NCBI RefSeq assembly: GCF_029076445.1
Contig: NZ_JARESG010000003.1
Coordinates: forward strand, 62,001 to 126,000
Length of the DNA: 64,000 nt
Reading direction: 5' to 3'
DNA from: Pseudarthrobacter naphthalenicus
Lineage (GTDB): Bacteria > Actinomycetota > Actinomycetes > Actinomycetales > Micrococcaceae
Shown: in pieces, positions 50,911 through 64,000 of the stretch
Layout: the number at the start of each line of letters is the position of its first letter
How positions within the stretch are numbered: position 1 is the first letter of the stretch
Notes under the pieces: model-generated
Database searches by the model: none
What the model saw: only the letters and a program-made list of their open reading frames with translations
Told to the model about the DNA's origin: nothing
Position numbers and translations under genes: made by a program

Positions 50911-51027
50911 CTATTCGACCTGATCGGTTGAATTACTCCAAACCGTTTTCCGGGCTTCGGATTCGTGTGCTTTCCTGTAGAGCAGGACGCCTGCGATCGC
51001 AGCTGCGAGTACCAGCAACCTCTTCAC
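50911..51027 (-). CDS. DLW-39-family-like small protein (38 aa)
   Basis: GTG 51027 on the minus strand opens a 38-residue frame: VKRLLVLAAAIAGVLLYRKA followed by HESEARKTVWSNSTDQVE and a stop at 50911-50913. The layout (short basic start, one Ala/Leu-rich helix, Glu/Arg segment, W, TDxV end) matches the actinobacterial DLW-39 family, whose gene is normally found next to tRNA-Ile near gyrA, as here. The DLW motif itself reads TVW in this copy. Function unknown; a single-pass membrane peptide is likely. Confidence 0.75.
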   Translation of the reverse strand: MKRLLVLAAAIAGVLLYRKAHESEARKTVWSNSTDQVE

Positions 51028-51096
51028 ATGCACCCCGTTCCGGCTCTGCCTGCCGTGAAGCAAACCGAACCTTCCATGAAACCTGCACAAATTCCG

Positions 51097-51170
51097 TGGG
51101 CGTACCAGGACTTGAACCTGGGACCTCTTCGTTATCAGCGAAGCGCTCTAACCGCCTGAGCTATACGCCC
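51097..51170 (-). tRNA. tRNA-Ile (anticodon GAT)
   Basis: The minus strand gives acceptor GGGCGTA/TACGCCC, D-arm GCTCAGGCGGTTAGAGC, anticodon stem-loop TTCGCTGATAACGAA (GAT), T-arm CCAGGTTCAAGTCCTGG and discriminator A; CCA is not encoded. Confidence 0.95.
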
Positions 51171-51235
51171 CGATGCCTCATCGGGCCGAGACATGACTTT
51201 ACAGCACATCCCGGCCCGATCTCAAATCGAGGCAT

Positions 51236-51258
51236 TTCACCGGAGAATTCCCGGTGAA
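51236..51258 (-). terminator. hairpin after the DUF3566 gene
   Basis: TTCACCGG and CCGGTGAA (8-bp stem, 7-nt loop) lie 12 nt beyond the DUF3566 stop on the minus strand; a T-poor tail makes this a moderate terminator at best. Confidence 0.4.
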
Positions 51259-51269
51259 AATAAGGGATT

Positions 51270-51940
51270 TCAGTCGTCCGTAAGGGTCACGCCAATGCCG
51301 CCCACCAGGGTGGCGGAGATGTTGTACAGCACTGCTGAGAGCATGGACAGCGCCGTCAGCAGGACAACATTCACCACGGCGATGATGGTGGCAAAGGAAG
51401 CCACCTGGCCCAGGGACGCCACCTTCTTGAGTTCGAAGCCGCCGCCTTCCGAACCTTGCAGAGTGCCCAGGAGGCTGTCCACTTGAGCAAAGATCCCCGT
51501 GAGGTCCAAAACAGTCCATAGGACGATGGCCGCCACCACGGTGACGATTCCCAGCGCCACAGACAGCAGGAAGGCCATTTTCAGGACCGACCAGGGGTCC
51601 ACCTTGCTGACCAGCAGCCGGGCCCGCCTGACCTTGGCCTTGGGGGCGGGCTTAACCAGGCCGGGCTGGCCCTGGACGGGCGCTGGCCGCTGGCCGGCCC
51701 CAGCAGGGCGCTGGCCCTGGACGGGGCGCTGAGCGGGCTGACCCTGGGCCGGGCGCTGCCCGGGCTGGCCCGCACCGGCGGGGCGCTGGCCGGGTGCAGC
51801 CGGGCGCTGACCAGGGGACCCGGCAGGGGCTGCGGGACGCTGCTGCGGACGTACAGGCGCGTTGACCCGGGGGGCGGCCGCGGGCGGCGGCGTACCGCCG
51901 GGGACGGTGCTGTTCGGCTTGGGATATGAGTCGGGATTAC

Positions 51941-51944
<4 letters not shown>
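51270..51944 (-). CDS. DUF3566 domain membrane protein
   Basis: The 224-residue protein starts with a long Pro/Gln/Ala-rich disordered part with imperfect GQRPA repeats (residues about 30-100) and ends with a DUF3566 domain: [53 protein letters not shown] and a second span pair ([40 protein letters not shown]). DUF3566 genes follow gyrA in almost all actinobacteria; function is not known to me. GTG 51944 overlaps the gyrA stop, so translation is coupled. Confidence 0.92.
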
Positions 51945-54619
<2,675 letters not shown>

Positions 54620-54679
54620 CGTTTTATATTTTCCGTTTCAGGTATATGTCGGTAATGGAATATCTATCCGTAAAACCGG

Positions 54680-57138
<2,459 letters not shown>

Positions 57139-57696
57139 CTAACCGTAGGTATCGCGCGGACCCCGGCCGTTGACGGTGCGGCCGCCCTTGCGCCAGCTGG
57201 GTGCCGTGGGTCCCAGTACCTGGATGCTGGTGACCACCCCGTCGCCAAGTTCCGTGCGGAATTTCTCCAGCAGGCTGATGCTCAGCAGCCGCAGCTGCGT
57301 GGCCCAGGCGGTCGAATCACAGCGCACATGCAGGGTGGTGTCGGTGAAACTTTCCGGCGTGCAATGGGCGGAGATTTCCGGGCCCACCAGGGTGGCCCAC
57401 TCCGCCATGACGGAGCCGACGGCCACCGGCGAGGTCCATCCCCGTTCGGCCACGAGGCGTCCCACCACTTTGCCGAGGCCCAGGGGATCCCGCCCGGTGG
57501 CGTGGAACTGGCTGAATCCGCGGGTGTCCCTGATGCCGCGTTTGGCCTTGGCGGTCCCGGCAGGAGGAGATGACCTGCGGCGGATTTCACCGCGGGCGGC
57601 GGCTGCCTCGCGCATTCTGTTCAGTGCCGCCTGCGGGGCATCGATGTTGTCAGGATCGCGGCCGGGCTGCAGCCCGTTCTTCTCATCCTTATTCAT
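57139..57696 (-). CDS. DUF721/DciA-family protein
   Basis: The 185-residue product has a disordered, basic N-terminus and a C-terminal DUF721 (DciA) domain: VVGRLVAERGWTSPVAVGSVMAEWATLVGPEISAHCTPESFTDTTLHVRCDSTAWATQLRLLSISLLEKF. DciA proteins interact with the replicative helicase DnaB in bacteria without DnaC or DnaI, fitting this origin neighbourhood. It overlaps the recF stop by 8 nt and follows it in the operon. Confidence 0.9.
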   Translation of the reverse strand: MNKDEKNGLQPGRDPDNIDAPQAALNRMREAAAARGEIRRRSSPPAGTAKAKRGIRDTRGFSQFHATGRDPLGLGKVVGRLVAERGWTSPVAVGSVMAEWATLVGPEISAHCTPESFTDTTLHVRCDSTAWATQLRLLSISLLEKFRTELGDGVVTSIQVLGPTAPSWRKGGRTVNGRGPRDTYG

Positions 57697-58891
57697 CGAT
57701 TCCTCCCGGGATGACCTTCACCCGCCGGCCGGACAGTTCGGCCGGGATATCGGCGTCGACGGCGGCGGTCACCAGGACCTGCTCCGCGCCGGAGACTATT
57801 GCCGCCAGTTTACGCCGCCGCTGCACATCGAGTTCGGCAAAAACATCGTCCAGGATGAGGATGGGCGCCGAACCGCCGGTCCGGGCGTCATCCAGCATCA
57901 CGTAGTACGAAGCGAGCCGCAGGGACAGGCACATCGACCAGGTTTCACCGTGCGAGGCATAGCCTTTGGCGGGCGCCTCGCCGAGGATCAGTTCCAGCTC
58001 ATCCCGATGCGGCCCCACGAGAGAAATTCCGCGTTCCAGTTCCTTCCGGCGTGAGCCGGCAAAAGCCTGGACGTAACGCTCCGTCTGTTCTTCGACGCTC
58101 AGGTAGCTCAGTTCCTCTGCCGCGGCGGACCCGGCTGCCGCAGATCCACTGCCCGCACCCAACCCTGCACCGCCGTCGTCGTCCATCAGGGTCTGGAGGG
58201 TGGACCGATACACGGCCCCGGCCTCCTTTGAACCATCCGTGAGCTGGGCGTATGCCTTGGCCAGATGCGGACGCAGCCGCTCGACAAGTTCAAGCCGCGC
58301 GTGCAGCAACTCGGCGCCGGCCCGGGCCATATGCTGGTCCCACACGTCAAGGGTGGCTTCATGGGCGGGCGTGAACTTCCCGGTCCGCGCGGATTTGAGG
58401 AGCGCGTTGCGCTGTTTGAGGACCCTGTCATAGTCCGTGCGGGTGGCGGAGTGCCGTGGAATGAGGCTGACCAGCAGTTCATCCAGGAAACGGCGCCGGT
58501 TTGATGGATCTCCCTTGACCAGCGCGAGGTCTTCCGGAGCGAAAAGCACTGTCTGACAGATTCCCAGCAGGTCCCTGGCCCTGACCGGGTTGCTCCGGTT
58601 GATCCGGCCCCGGTTGGCTCGGCTGGCGTTGATTTCCAGTTCCAACACCGTGGTCTGTTCACCACGGACCACCCTGGCCCGGACCAGCGAACGGTCCGTC
58701 CCGAACCGGAGCAGCGGGCCGTCTGAACTGACCCGGTGTGAGCTCAGGGTGGCCAGGTAGCCGATGGCCTCCATGAGGTTGGTTTTACCGATTCCGTTGG
58801 ATCCCACCAGCACGGTGACGCCGGGGCCGAGGGCAAGGTCAACCTGGGCGTAGCTGCGGAAATCGGTCAGGGAAAGGTGTTCTAGGTACAC
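57689..58891 (-). CDS. recF: DNA repair protein RecF
   Basis: The 400-residue ATPase shows the start MYLEHLSLTDFRSYAQVDL, Walker A GSNGIGKTNLMEAIGYL, the signature LVGPHRDEL and Walker B APILILDDVFAELDVQRRRKLA. RecF loads RecA at gaps together with RecO and RecR. A Gly/Ala/Ser insert (GGAGLGAGSGSAAAGSAAAEE, residues about 245-265) is longer than usual. GTG 58891 is the start; the gene comes 42 nt after gnd. Confidence 0.95.
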   Translation of the reverse strand: MYLEHLSLTDFRSYAQVDLALGPGVTVLVGSNGIGKTNLMEAIGYLATLSSHRVSSDGPLLRFGTDRSLVRARVVRGEQTTVLELEINASRANRGRINRSNPVRARDLLGICQTVLFAPEDLALVKGDPSNRRRFLDELLVSLIPRHSATRTDYDRVLKQRNALLKSARTGKFTPAHEATLDVWDQHMARAGAELLHARLELVERLRPHLAKAYAQLTDGSKEAGAVYRSTLQTLMDDDGGAGLGAGSGSAAAGSAAAEELSYLSVEEQTERYVQAFAGSRRKELERGISLVGPHRDELELILGEAPAKGYASHGETWSMCLSLRLASYYVMLDDARTGGSAPILILDDVFAELDVQRRRKLAAIVSGAEQVLVTAAVDADIPAELSGRRVKVIPGGIDE

Positions 58892-58933
58892 GCGGTCTTC
58901 AGAATTCTGGGAACCAAGGCTCCCGGGTGGAGG

Positions 58934-59818
58934 CTATTTGGCGGGACGGGTGGCATGCCCGCCGAATTGGTTCCGCAAGGCGGATACCATCCGCATGGCG
59001 GGAGAGTTGTCCTCGCGGGAGGAGAAGCGGGCGAACAACGCTGCCGTGATGGCGGGGGCAGGGACGGCGTTGGCGATCGCTTCCTCAACGGTCCAGCGGC
59101 CTTCGCCCGAATCCTCGACGTAGTCATCAATGGAAGCCAGTCCCGGATCTTCGTCCAGTGCCTTGACCATCAGATCCAGCAGCCAGGAGCGGACCACTGT
59201 GCCCTTTTGCCAGGCCCGGAACGTTCCGGGCAAGTCATCCACAATGTCCTTGGCGGCCAGCAGTTCGTAGCCTTCGGCGTAGGCCTGCATCAGGCCGTAT
59301 TCGATGCCGTTGTGGACCATTTTTGCGTAGTGTCCGGCGCCGACCCCGCCCACATGGACAAAGCTGTCGGCGCGTTCGCCTTCGGGACGGAGGGCATCAA
59401 AGACCGGCAGCGCGTACTCGATGTCGGCCGCATCGCCGCCGGCCATCAGTCCGTAGCCGTTCTGCAGGCCCCACACACCACCTGAAACACCGCAGTCCGC
59501 GAAGCGGATGCTTTTTGCCGCGAGTGCGGCAGCATGTTTCTGATCCTCGGTGAAGCGTGAGTTGCCGCCGTCGATCACCAGGTCACCGGCGTCGAGCTTG
59601 TTCCCGAGCTCAGTGATGACGGCGTCCGTGATCTCGCCGGACGGGACCATGACCCAGATGAGCCGCGGCGCCGGAACGGCGGCGATGAGTTCGTCCACGG
59701 ATGACACATCGGTGACGTCGGGGTTGCGGTCAAAGCCCGTGACCTCGATGCCACCCTTGCGCAGCCGTTCGCGCATGTTGAAACCCATTTTGCCAAGGCC
59801 GATGAGTCCGATGTGCAC
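58934..59818 (-). CDS. gnd: 6-phosphogluconate dehydrogenase, decarboxylating (short form)
   Basis: The 294-residue protein is the short actinobacterial/GndA-type enzyme that oxidises 6-phosphogluconate to ribulose 5-phosphate with NAD(P)+. MHIGLIGLGKMGFNMRERL is the cofactor site, VIDGGNSRFTEDQKHAA the family signature, and GAGHYAKMVHNGIEYGLMQAYAEGYELL holds the catalytic lysine. Its place between dnaN and recF is typical of this genus group. GTG 59818 is the start. Confidence 0.94.
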   Translation of the reverse strand: MHIGLIGLGKMGFNMRERLRKGGIEVTGFDRNPDVTDVSSVDELIAAVPAPRLIWVMVPSGEITDAVITELGNKLDAGDLVIDGGNSRFTEDQKHAAALAAKSIRFADCGVSGGVWGLQNGYGLMAGGDAADIEYALPVFDALRPEGERADSFVHVGGVGAGHYAKMVHNGIEYGLMQAYAEGYELLAAKDIVDDLPGTFRAWQKGTVVRSWLLDLMVKALDEDPGLASIDDYVEDSGEGRWTVEEAIANAVPAPAITAALFARFSSREDNSPAMRMVSALRNQFGGHATRPAK

Positions 59819-59864
59819 GTGAGTCTCTTTTCTGCGCGGGGTTGGCGGGTGTTGGACGGGTCAT

Positions 59865-59930
59865 CCCAACTAGGTCGCACCAAGTGTCGTTTTGGACGCC
59901 CATAACGACACTTGCTGCTACCTAGTTGGG
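59865..59930. repeat. 66-bp near-perfect palindrome between dnaN and gnd
   Basis: The outer arms CCCAACTAGGT/ACCTAGTTGGG and inner arms CAAGTGTCGTT/AACGACACTTG are perfectly paired, separated by a 5-bp imperfect part and a 12-nt loop. The right arm includes the dnaN stop codon (CTAGTTGGG encodes its last residues). It may be a terminator/attenuator or a dispersed palindromic repeat; I believe similar sequences recur in Arthrobacter genomes. Confidence 0.8.
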
Positions 59931-61046
59931 GAGGCGGACGGGCATCACGAGGTAGCGGTAGTCATCCTGGTCCTCACCATCGGCATCCACCTGGGCCGTG
60001 ATCATGGCCGGCTTCGGCGCCGTGGTGAAGGAGAACCTGACGTACTTGGTTTCAATGACCGCCAGCCCCTCCACCAGGTAGTGCGGGTTGAAGGCAACGG
60101 TGATGTCCTCGCCGGAAAGCTGCGCCTCAAGTTCTTCGGAGGCCTGGGCATCCTCGCCGGTGCCGGCATCCAGGTGCAGGAGTCCTTCGGTGAACGCGAG
60201 GCGCACCGGGGTGTTGCGTTCAGCCACCAGAGAAACGCGGCGGACTGCCTCCACGAGTTCCTGCGTCTGCACTGTCGCGTGGATGGGCGTGGAATCCGGG
60301 AACAGGGAACGGATTTTTGGATAGTCGCCGTCCACGAGCAGCGACGTGGTGGTCCGTCCGCCGCTTTCGAAACCGATCAGGCGGCTGTCATCGTCAGCCA
60401 GGGCGAGGTTGATGTCGCCGCTGTTGCCGAGGGTTTTGGCCACTTCGTTGAGGGTCTTTGCCTTGACCAGGGCGCTGGTGGAAATGCCGGGAGTTGCCGG
60501 CTTCCACGGCACTTCCCGCATGGCCAGACGGTAGCGGTCCGTTGCGAGAAGGGTGATGAGATCGTCCTCGATCTCCATCCGCACGCCGGTAAGAATCGGC
60601 AGGGTGTCATCCTTGCTGGCGGCAATAATGACCTGGGAAACCGCCTGGGAGAACGAATCTCCCGGCACCGTACCGCTGATGGCAGGCAGCGCCGGCAGGG
60701 GCGGATATTCAGCTTCGGGCATGGTGGCCAGGTGGAAGCTGCTGCGGCGGCAGGTCAGCGTGACTTTGTTGCCGTCGGTCTCCACGTCCACGGGGGCGGA
60801 GGGAAGGCTCCGGCAGATGTCAGCCAAGAGGCGGCCGGAAACCAGGATGGTCCCTTCGGTGTGGATGTCAGCCGGAATTTCCAGCCGCGCCGAGGTTTCG
60901 TAGTCAAAACTCGACAGGCTCACGGTGCCCGCTTCGGCCTTCAGGAGCAAACCCGATAGCACCGGAACCGGTGGCCGCGGAGATAACGACCGGGCTGTCC
61001 AGGTGACGGCTTCTGCCAGGACGTCCCGTTCGACTCTGAACTTCAC
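59922..61046 (-). CDS. dnaN: DNA polymerase III subunit beta (sliding clamp)
   Basis: The 374-residue protein has the three clamp domains: MKFRVERDVLAEAVTWTARSLSPRPPVPVLSGLLLKAEAG, TGVRMEIEDDLITLLATDRYRLAMREVPWK and the end DDYRYLVMPVRLPN, which is the normal C-terminal hydrophobic pocket edge. It tethers polymerases to DNA. It is transcribed after dnaA, with oriC between them. GTG 61046 is the start. Confidence 0.96.
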   Translation of the reverse strand: MKFRVERDVLAEAVTWTARSLSPRPPVPVLSGLLLKAEAGTVSLSSFDYETSARLEIPADIHTEGTILVSGRLLADICRSLPSAPVDVETDGNKVTLTCRRSSFHLATMPEAEYPPLPALPAISGTVPGDSFSQAVSQVIIAASKDDTLPILTGVRMEIEDDLITLLATDRYRLAMREVPWKPATPGISTSALVKAKTLNEVAKTLGNSGDINLALADDDSRLIGFESGGRTTTSLLVDGDYPKIRSLFPDSTPIHATVQTQELVEAVRRVSLVAERNTPVRLAFTEGLLHLDAGTGEDAQASEELEAQLSGEDITVAFNPHYLVEGLAVIETKYVRFSFTTAPKPAMITAQVDADGEDQDDYRYLVMPVRLPN

Positions 61047-61572
61047 GGAAGGGTGCCGCCTTTCATTGCTGCTGCCATATCTGAACCCGAGCTCCTCAGG
61101 GAGCCTAAAAGTAGTCGCGCTCCAACCACGGAATCTGCATGGTTCCCGGCGTGCTGAACCACAAAGAAACCCAAGGATGGGAGCGCTGCTGCCAGCTTAG
61201 CCGCAAGACCGGGGATTAACCCATCCCCGGCCGTACCGGCTGGCTCGCCGGGGCCACCTGGCCCTGGTCCGTTCGGGGTGCGGATCGAGATTGTTGTTTG
61301 AGGGAAATCAATTTCTTGGGATTAGTAGTGTTAATAACCCCTGTGGAAACTGTGGATAACTCGATCCGGCCGCAGGATCCAGCGGTTAAGCCCTGTTCAT
61401 CCATTGTGGGCGAGCCTAGTTTTAAACAGGCTGTGGATGGGGATAACAATTTTTGGGTTTTTGCTGATCCACAGGCGCCTTAAGGGTTTTAAGCCCATTA
61501 AGCAGGGTTGTCCCCTTAAGTATCCACAGGGTTATCCACATGCACCTGTTAATAAGGTAGGGAGGCGCCGGG
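61047..61572. other. oriC: dnaA-dnaN intergenic region with DnaA boxes
   Basis: The 526-bp gap contains perfect DnaA boxes at 61351-61359 (TGTGGATAA) and 61532-61540 (TTATCCACA) and near matches at 61342, 61432, 61465 and 61520, with AT-rich DNA between (for example 61440-61470 and 61290-61335). This is the standard chromosomal origin position in actinobacteria. Confidence 0.9.
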
Positions 61573-62994
61573 TCAGGAGTCGCGCTGCTGCTGTTTGATC
61601 CGGTTGGTGAGCTCGGTGACCTGGTTGTAAATCACACGGCGCTCAGCCATCAGCTCACGGATCTTGCGGTCAGCATGGATCACCGTGGTGTGGTCGCGGC
61701 CGCCCAGTTCCTGGCCGATCTTGGGCAGCGACATGTCGGTCAGCTCACGGCAGAGGTACATGGCGATCTGGCGGGCTGTGACCAGGGTCCGGGTCCGGGA
61801 CTTGCTGCAGAGCTCTTCCATGGTGAGCTTGAAGTAGTCAGCTGTCTGGATGAGGATTTGGCTCGACGTGATCTCCTGGGCGCCGTCATCAGTGATGAGG
61901 TCCTTCAGGACCATCTCCGCGAGGGCAACGTCGACGGCCTGGCGGTTCAGGCTGGCGAACGCGGTCACGCGGATCAGGGCGCCCTCGAGTTCGCGGATGT
62001 TGCTGGAGATCTTGGACGCGATGTACTCCAACGCATCGTCCGGCGCCGAGAGGCCTTCGCTGAGCGCCTTCTTCCGGAGGATGGCGATGCGGGTTTCCAG
62101 TTCCGGCGGCTGGATATCGGTCAGCAGGCCCCATTCGAAACGGGACTTCATCCGGTCCTCAAAGCCAGCAAGCTGTTTGGGGGGCAGGTCGGAGGTGATG
62201 ACCACCTGCTTGTTGTTGTTGTGCAGCGAGTTGAACGTATGGAAGAACTCTTCCAGGGTCCGGTCCTTGCCTGCGAGGAACTGGATGTCATCGATCAGCA
62301 GCACATCCACGTTCCGGTACGTGGTCTTGAAGCTCGCACCCTCGTCGTCGCGGATCGAGTTGATGAAGTCGTTGGTGAATTCCTCGGAATTCACGTACCG
62401 AACGCGGATTCCGCTGTATAGCCGCCGGGCGTAGTGGCCGATCGCGTGCAGGAGGTGGGTTTTGCCCAGACCCGAGTCACCGTAAATAAACAGCGGGTTG
62501 TACGCCTTGGCGGGCGCTTCGGCGACAGCCACGGCGGCAGCATGGGCAAAGCGGTTGGAGGAGCCGATCACGAAGGTGTCGAAGACGTATTTGGGATTCA
62601 GCCGGCCGAATTCGTGGGATGTGCTGGGCAGCATGGGCTGCGGCTTCTGTTCGATCAGCTGATCCGCAGAATAGGACGGTTCGACGACGGGTTCGGGCTC
62701 TTTATGGATGGGCACAAGGTCCGTGTCCACATCGATGGCGCAACGAATGTCTTCCGAGAAGACGTTGTGAAGGGCGTCGTCCAGGGCTTCTTTTACCTGG
62801 GTCTGCAGGACTTCGCGGGTCAGTTCGTTCGGGACGGCTACCAGGAGGGTGGATCCGATCAGGCCCTGGGCCTGCGCCAGGATGACGAATCCGCGCTGCC
62901 GAGGCGAAACGCGGTCATCCTGCTCGAGGAGGCTCACCACGCGTCGCCAGGAACTTCCGACAGTATTGGCGTGGTTGGCTTCGTCTACTGTCAT
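61573..62994 (-). CDS. dnaA: chromosomal replication initiator protein DnaA
   Basis: The 473-residue AAA+ initiator has domain I (MTVDEANHANTVGSSWRRVV), Walker A GDSGLGKTHLLHAIG, Walker B VLLIDDIQFLAGK, the sensor region LPPKQLAGFEDRMKSRFEWGL and the C-terminal DNA-binding domain with GGRDHTTVIHADRKI. ATG 62994 is chosen because GAGGAA stands 7 nt upstream; a TTG at 63009 would add five residues. Confidence 0.96.
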   Translation of the reverse strand: MTVDEANHANTVGSSWRRVVSLLEQDDRVSPRQRGFVILAQAQGLIGSTLLVAVPNELTREVLQTQVKEALDDALHNVFSEDIRCAIDVDTDLVPIHKEPEPVVEPSYSADQLIEQKPQPMLPSTSHEFGRLNPKYVFDTFVIGSSNRFAHAAAVAVAEAPAKAYNPLFIYGDSGLGKTHLLHAIGHYARRLYSGIRVRYVNSEEFTNDFINSIRDDEGASFKTTYRNVDVLLIDDIQFLAGKDRTLEEFFHTFNSLHNNNKQVVITSDLPPKQLAGFEDRMKSRFEWGLLTDIQPPELETRIAILRKKALSEGLSAPDDALEYIASKISSNIRELEGALIRVTAFASLNRQAVDVALAEMVLKDLITDDGAQEITSSQILIQTADYFKLTMEELCSKSRTRTLVTARQIAMYLCRELTDMSLPKIGQELGGRDHTTVIHADRKIRELMAERRVIYNQVTELTNRIKQQQRDS

Positions 62995-63461
62995 CAATCG
63001 GTTCCTCAAACTTGCTTGCCTGCATTACGTTGCAGCCCAAGTCCGGAACCAGGAGTCTGGTTCAGCTTCATCCACAGGGTTATGCACAGTCCGTGGATAA
63101 TCGGCTACTGAGCCACTCTAGGGGATCAAAACGCCAGAAGATAGCTGGGAAGTAGCTTGTGGATAATTACACGGGTGTGGTTCCAAAACTGGCCGTGTGA
63201 GCCACTTCATCCACAGGCTGTGGGGGCACGTTAGCCACAGCCCCGGGCACCCACCGAGGCCCCCGTCAGTTTGACTCTGGCAAGCCGTTTGCCCTAGTGT
63301 TGTGAAGTCCTTTGTGTACGCTTTCTGTCCCCATCTGAATCTCTCCAACGCCTTGCGTTTGAGCAGCCGGGGGAAGCGTGCATATACAAAACTTAGCGTC
63401 GGCCAGTTCTTCCCAATTACTGATCGGGTGGGCGCACCTTTGATCCACTGGAGTAACTAAC
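62995..63461. other. dnaA-rpmH intergenic region with DnaA boxes
   Basis: DnaA-box-like sequences: TTATGCACA 63080-63088, CGTGGATAA 63092-63100, TGTGGATAA 63158-63166 (perfect) and TCATCCACA 63207-63215. They may serve dnaA autoregulation. The divergent promoters of dnaA and rpmH lie here. Confidence 0.75.
63271..63300 (+). promoter_or_regulatory. rpmH promoter
   Basis: TTGACT (63271-63276) and TAGTGT (63295-63300) with 18 bp spacing precede rpmH by about 160 nt. Confidence 0.55.
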
Positions 63462-63599
63462 GTGAGCAAGCGGACTTTTCAGCCGAATAACCGCCGTCGA
63501 GCCAAGAAGCACGGCTTCCGCCTTCGTATGCGTACCCGTGCCGGCCGCGCCATCCTGGCAGCCCGTCGTGGCAAGGGCCGCACCGAGCTGTCGGCCTAA
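63462..63599 (+). CDS. rpmH: 50S ribosomal protein L34
   Basis: GTG 63462, 8 nt after GGAG, opens a 45-residue frame: [20 protein letters not shown] then [20 protein letters not shown] and ELSA, the invariant L34 sequence. The stop is at 63597. L34 is a basic component of the large ribosomal subunit. Its gene always precedes rnpA, as here. Confidence 0.97.
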   Translation: MSKRTFQPNNRRRAKKHGFRLRMRTRAGRAILAARRGKGRTELSA

Positions 63600-63638
63600 T
63601 AACTGACTCGTCGGTTTACATTTCTTTGCGAGTTTAAG

Positions 63639-64000
63639 GTGCTGGCCACCCGTAACCGTTTAAGGACTGCAACTGATTTTTCAACAACCGTACGTTCCGG
63701 TGTCCGCAATGGACGCCGGAACGTAGTGTTATATGCGGCAGCCTTGACTGCCGACGAACCCAGCCGGATCGGGTTCATCGTTTCCAAGGGTGTCGGGAAC
63801 GCTGTGGTCAGGAACCGCGTTAAGAGGAGACTGAGAGAAGCCGCTGCCGGCTCGCTGAGCGAGTATGGTACCGGTTTCGCCATAGTGGTGCGGGCACTGC
63901 CTGCTTCCGCGGACGCCAGCTGGGACCAACTGCTGGCGGACTATAGGTCTGCACTGGAATCGACCACGAGCCGGTTGGGCAGCCGCCTTCCGCGGGCTGC
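63639..64000 (+). CDS. rnpA: ribonuclease P protein component (3'-truncated by window end)
   Basis: GTG 63639 starts LATRNRLRTATDFSTTVRSG and the frame stays open to the window end. It contains RIGFIVSKGVGNAVVRNRVK followed by RRLREAA, the RNR signature that binds the P RNA in tRNA 5' maturation. About 120 residues are visible, so nearly the whole protein, but the stop is not in the window. It follows rpmH after 39 nt. Confidence 0.93.
   Translation, partial: MLATRNRLRTATDFSTTVRSGVRNGRRNVVLYAAALTADEPSRIGFIVSKGVGNAVVRNRVKRRLREAAAGSLSEYGTGFAIVVRALPASADASWDQLLADYRSALESTTSRLGSRLPRA

Noticed and set aside
58934..59818. gnd as a sign of horizontal insertion in the origin region
   Set aside because: Its presence between dnaN and recF is, to my knowledge, normal for this group of actinobacteria.

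Overview
The window is high-G+C actinobacterial DNA. Gene content and order point to the Micrococcaceae, most likely Arthrobacter, Pseudarthrobacter or Paenarthrobacter. It covers the chromosome-origin neighbourhood: at the right end lie rnpA (partial), rpmH, dnaA, dnaN, gnd, recF, a DciA-type DUF721 gene, gyrB, gyrA, a DUF3566 gene, tRNA-Ile, a DLW-39-type small protein and tRNA-Ala. Next comes the conserved actinobacterial cell-division and signalling block: ppiA, rhomboid protease, crgA, class E sortase, pabA/trpG, pknB, pknA, pbpA, rodA, pstP, fhaB and fhaA. The left half is accessory catabolic DNA.

Region by region. 1-14.1 kb is a catabolic island: an ornithine-cyclodeaminase-like reductase, two divergent amidohydrolases, a DUF3100 membrane protein, an MFS transporter with a clear promoter/operator, a GntR regulator, a hydantoinase/dihydropyrimidinase-like enzyme, three Asp/Glu-racemase-superfamily proteins and a FAH-family hydrolase. 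It resembles a hydantoin or cyclic-amide utilisation locus, but none of the genes seen is a carbamoylase and the three racemase-like proteins lack one or both catalytic cysteines, so the real substrate is open. A decayed serine-recombinase fragment lies inside it (about 7.0 kb).

14.6-18.8 kb holds small housekeeping or unknown genes (LysR-effector-domain protein, DUF5997, VOC, PPOX, universal stress protein). 18.8-32.0 kb is an aldarate (glucarate/galactarate) catabolic region: a TctCBA tripartite importer, a LysR regulator, KdgD, a 2-oxoglutarate-semialdehyde dehydrogenase, glucarate dehydratase, an AEC transporter, a secreted metallophosphoesterase, a galactarate/talarate dehydratase and its GntR regulator. 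A composite sequence element of about 36 bp occurs in inverted orientation upstream of tctC and of kdgD, tying importer and pathway to the LysR protein. 2-Oxoglutarate is the predicted end product.

32.1-42 kb is the fhaA-to-pknB operon, eight-gene-scale machinery controlling peptidoglycan synthesis through Ser/Thr phosphorylation. 42-50.7 kb carries pabA, sortase, crgA, a Tag-like glycosylase, an AhpD-like protein embedded in a dense DnaA-box cluster, rhomboid, cyclophilin, a repetitive membrane-anchored protein, a GT2 glycosyltransferase and an EamA exporter. 50.7-64 kb is the origin region proper, with oriC between dnaN and dnaA.

Most notable observations: (i) a second DnaA-box cluster about 16 kb from oriC with more perfect boxes than the dnaN-dnaA gap; (ii) the three cysteine-depleted racemase-family proteins in one catabolic cluster; (iii) the shared LysR element; (iv) a Tag glycosylase without its zinc-snap ligands; (v) a PknA homologue with a PASTA domain.
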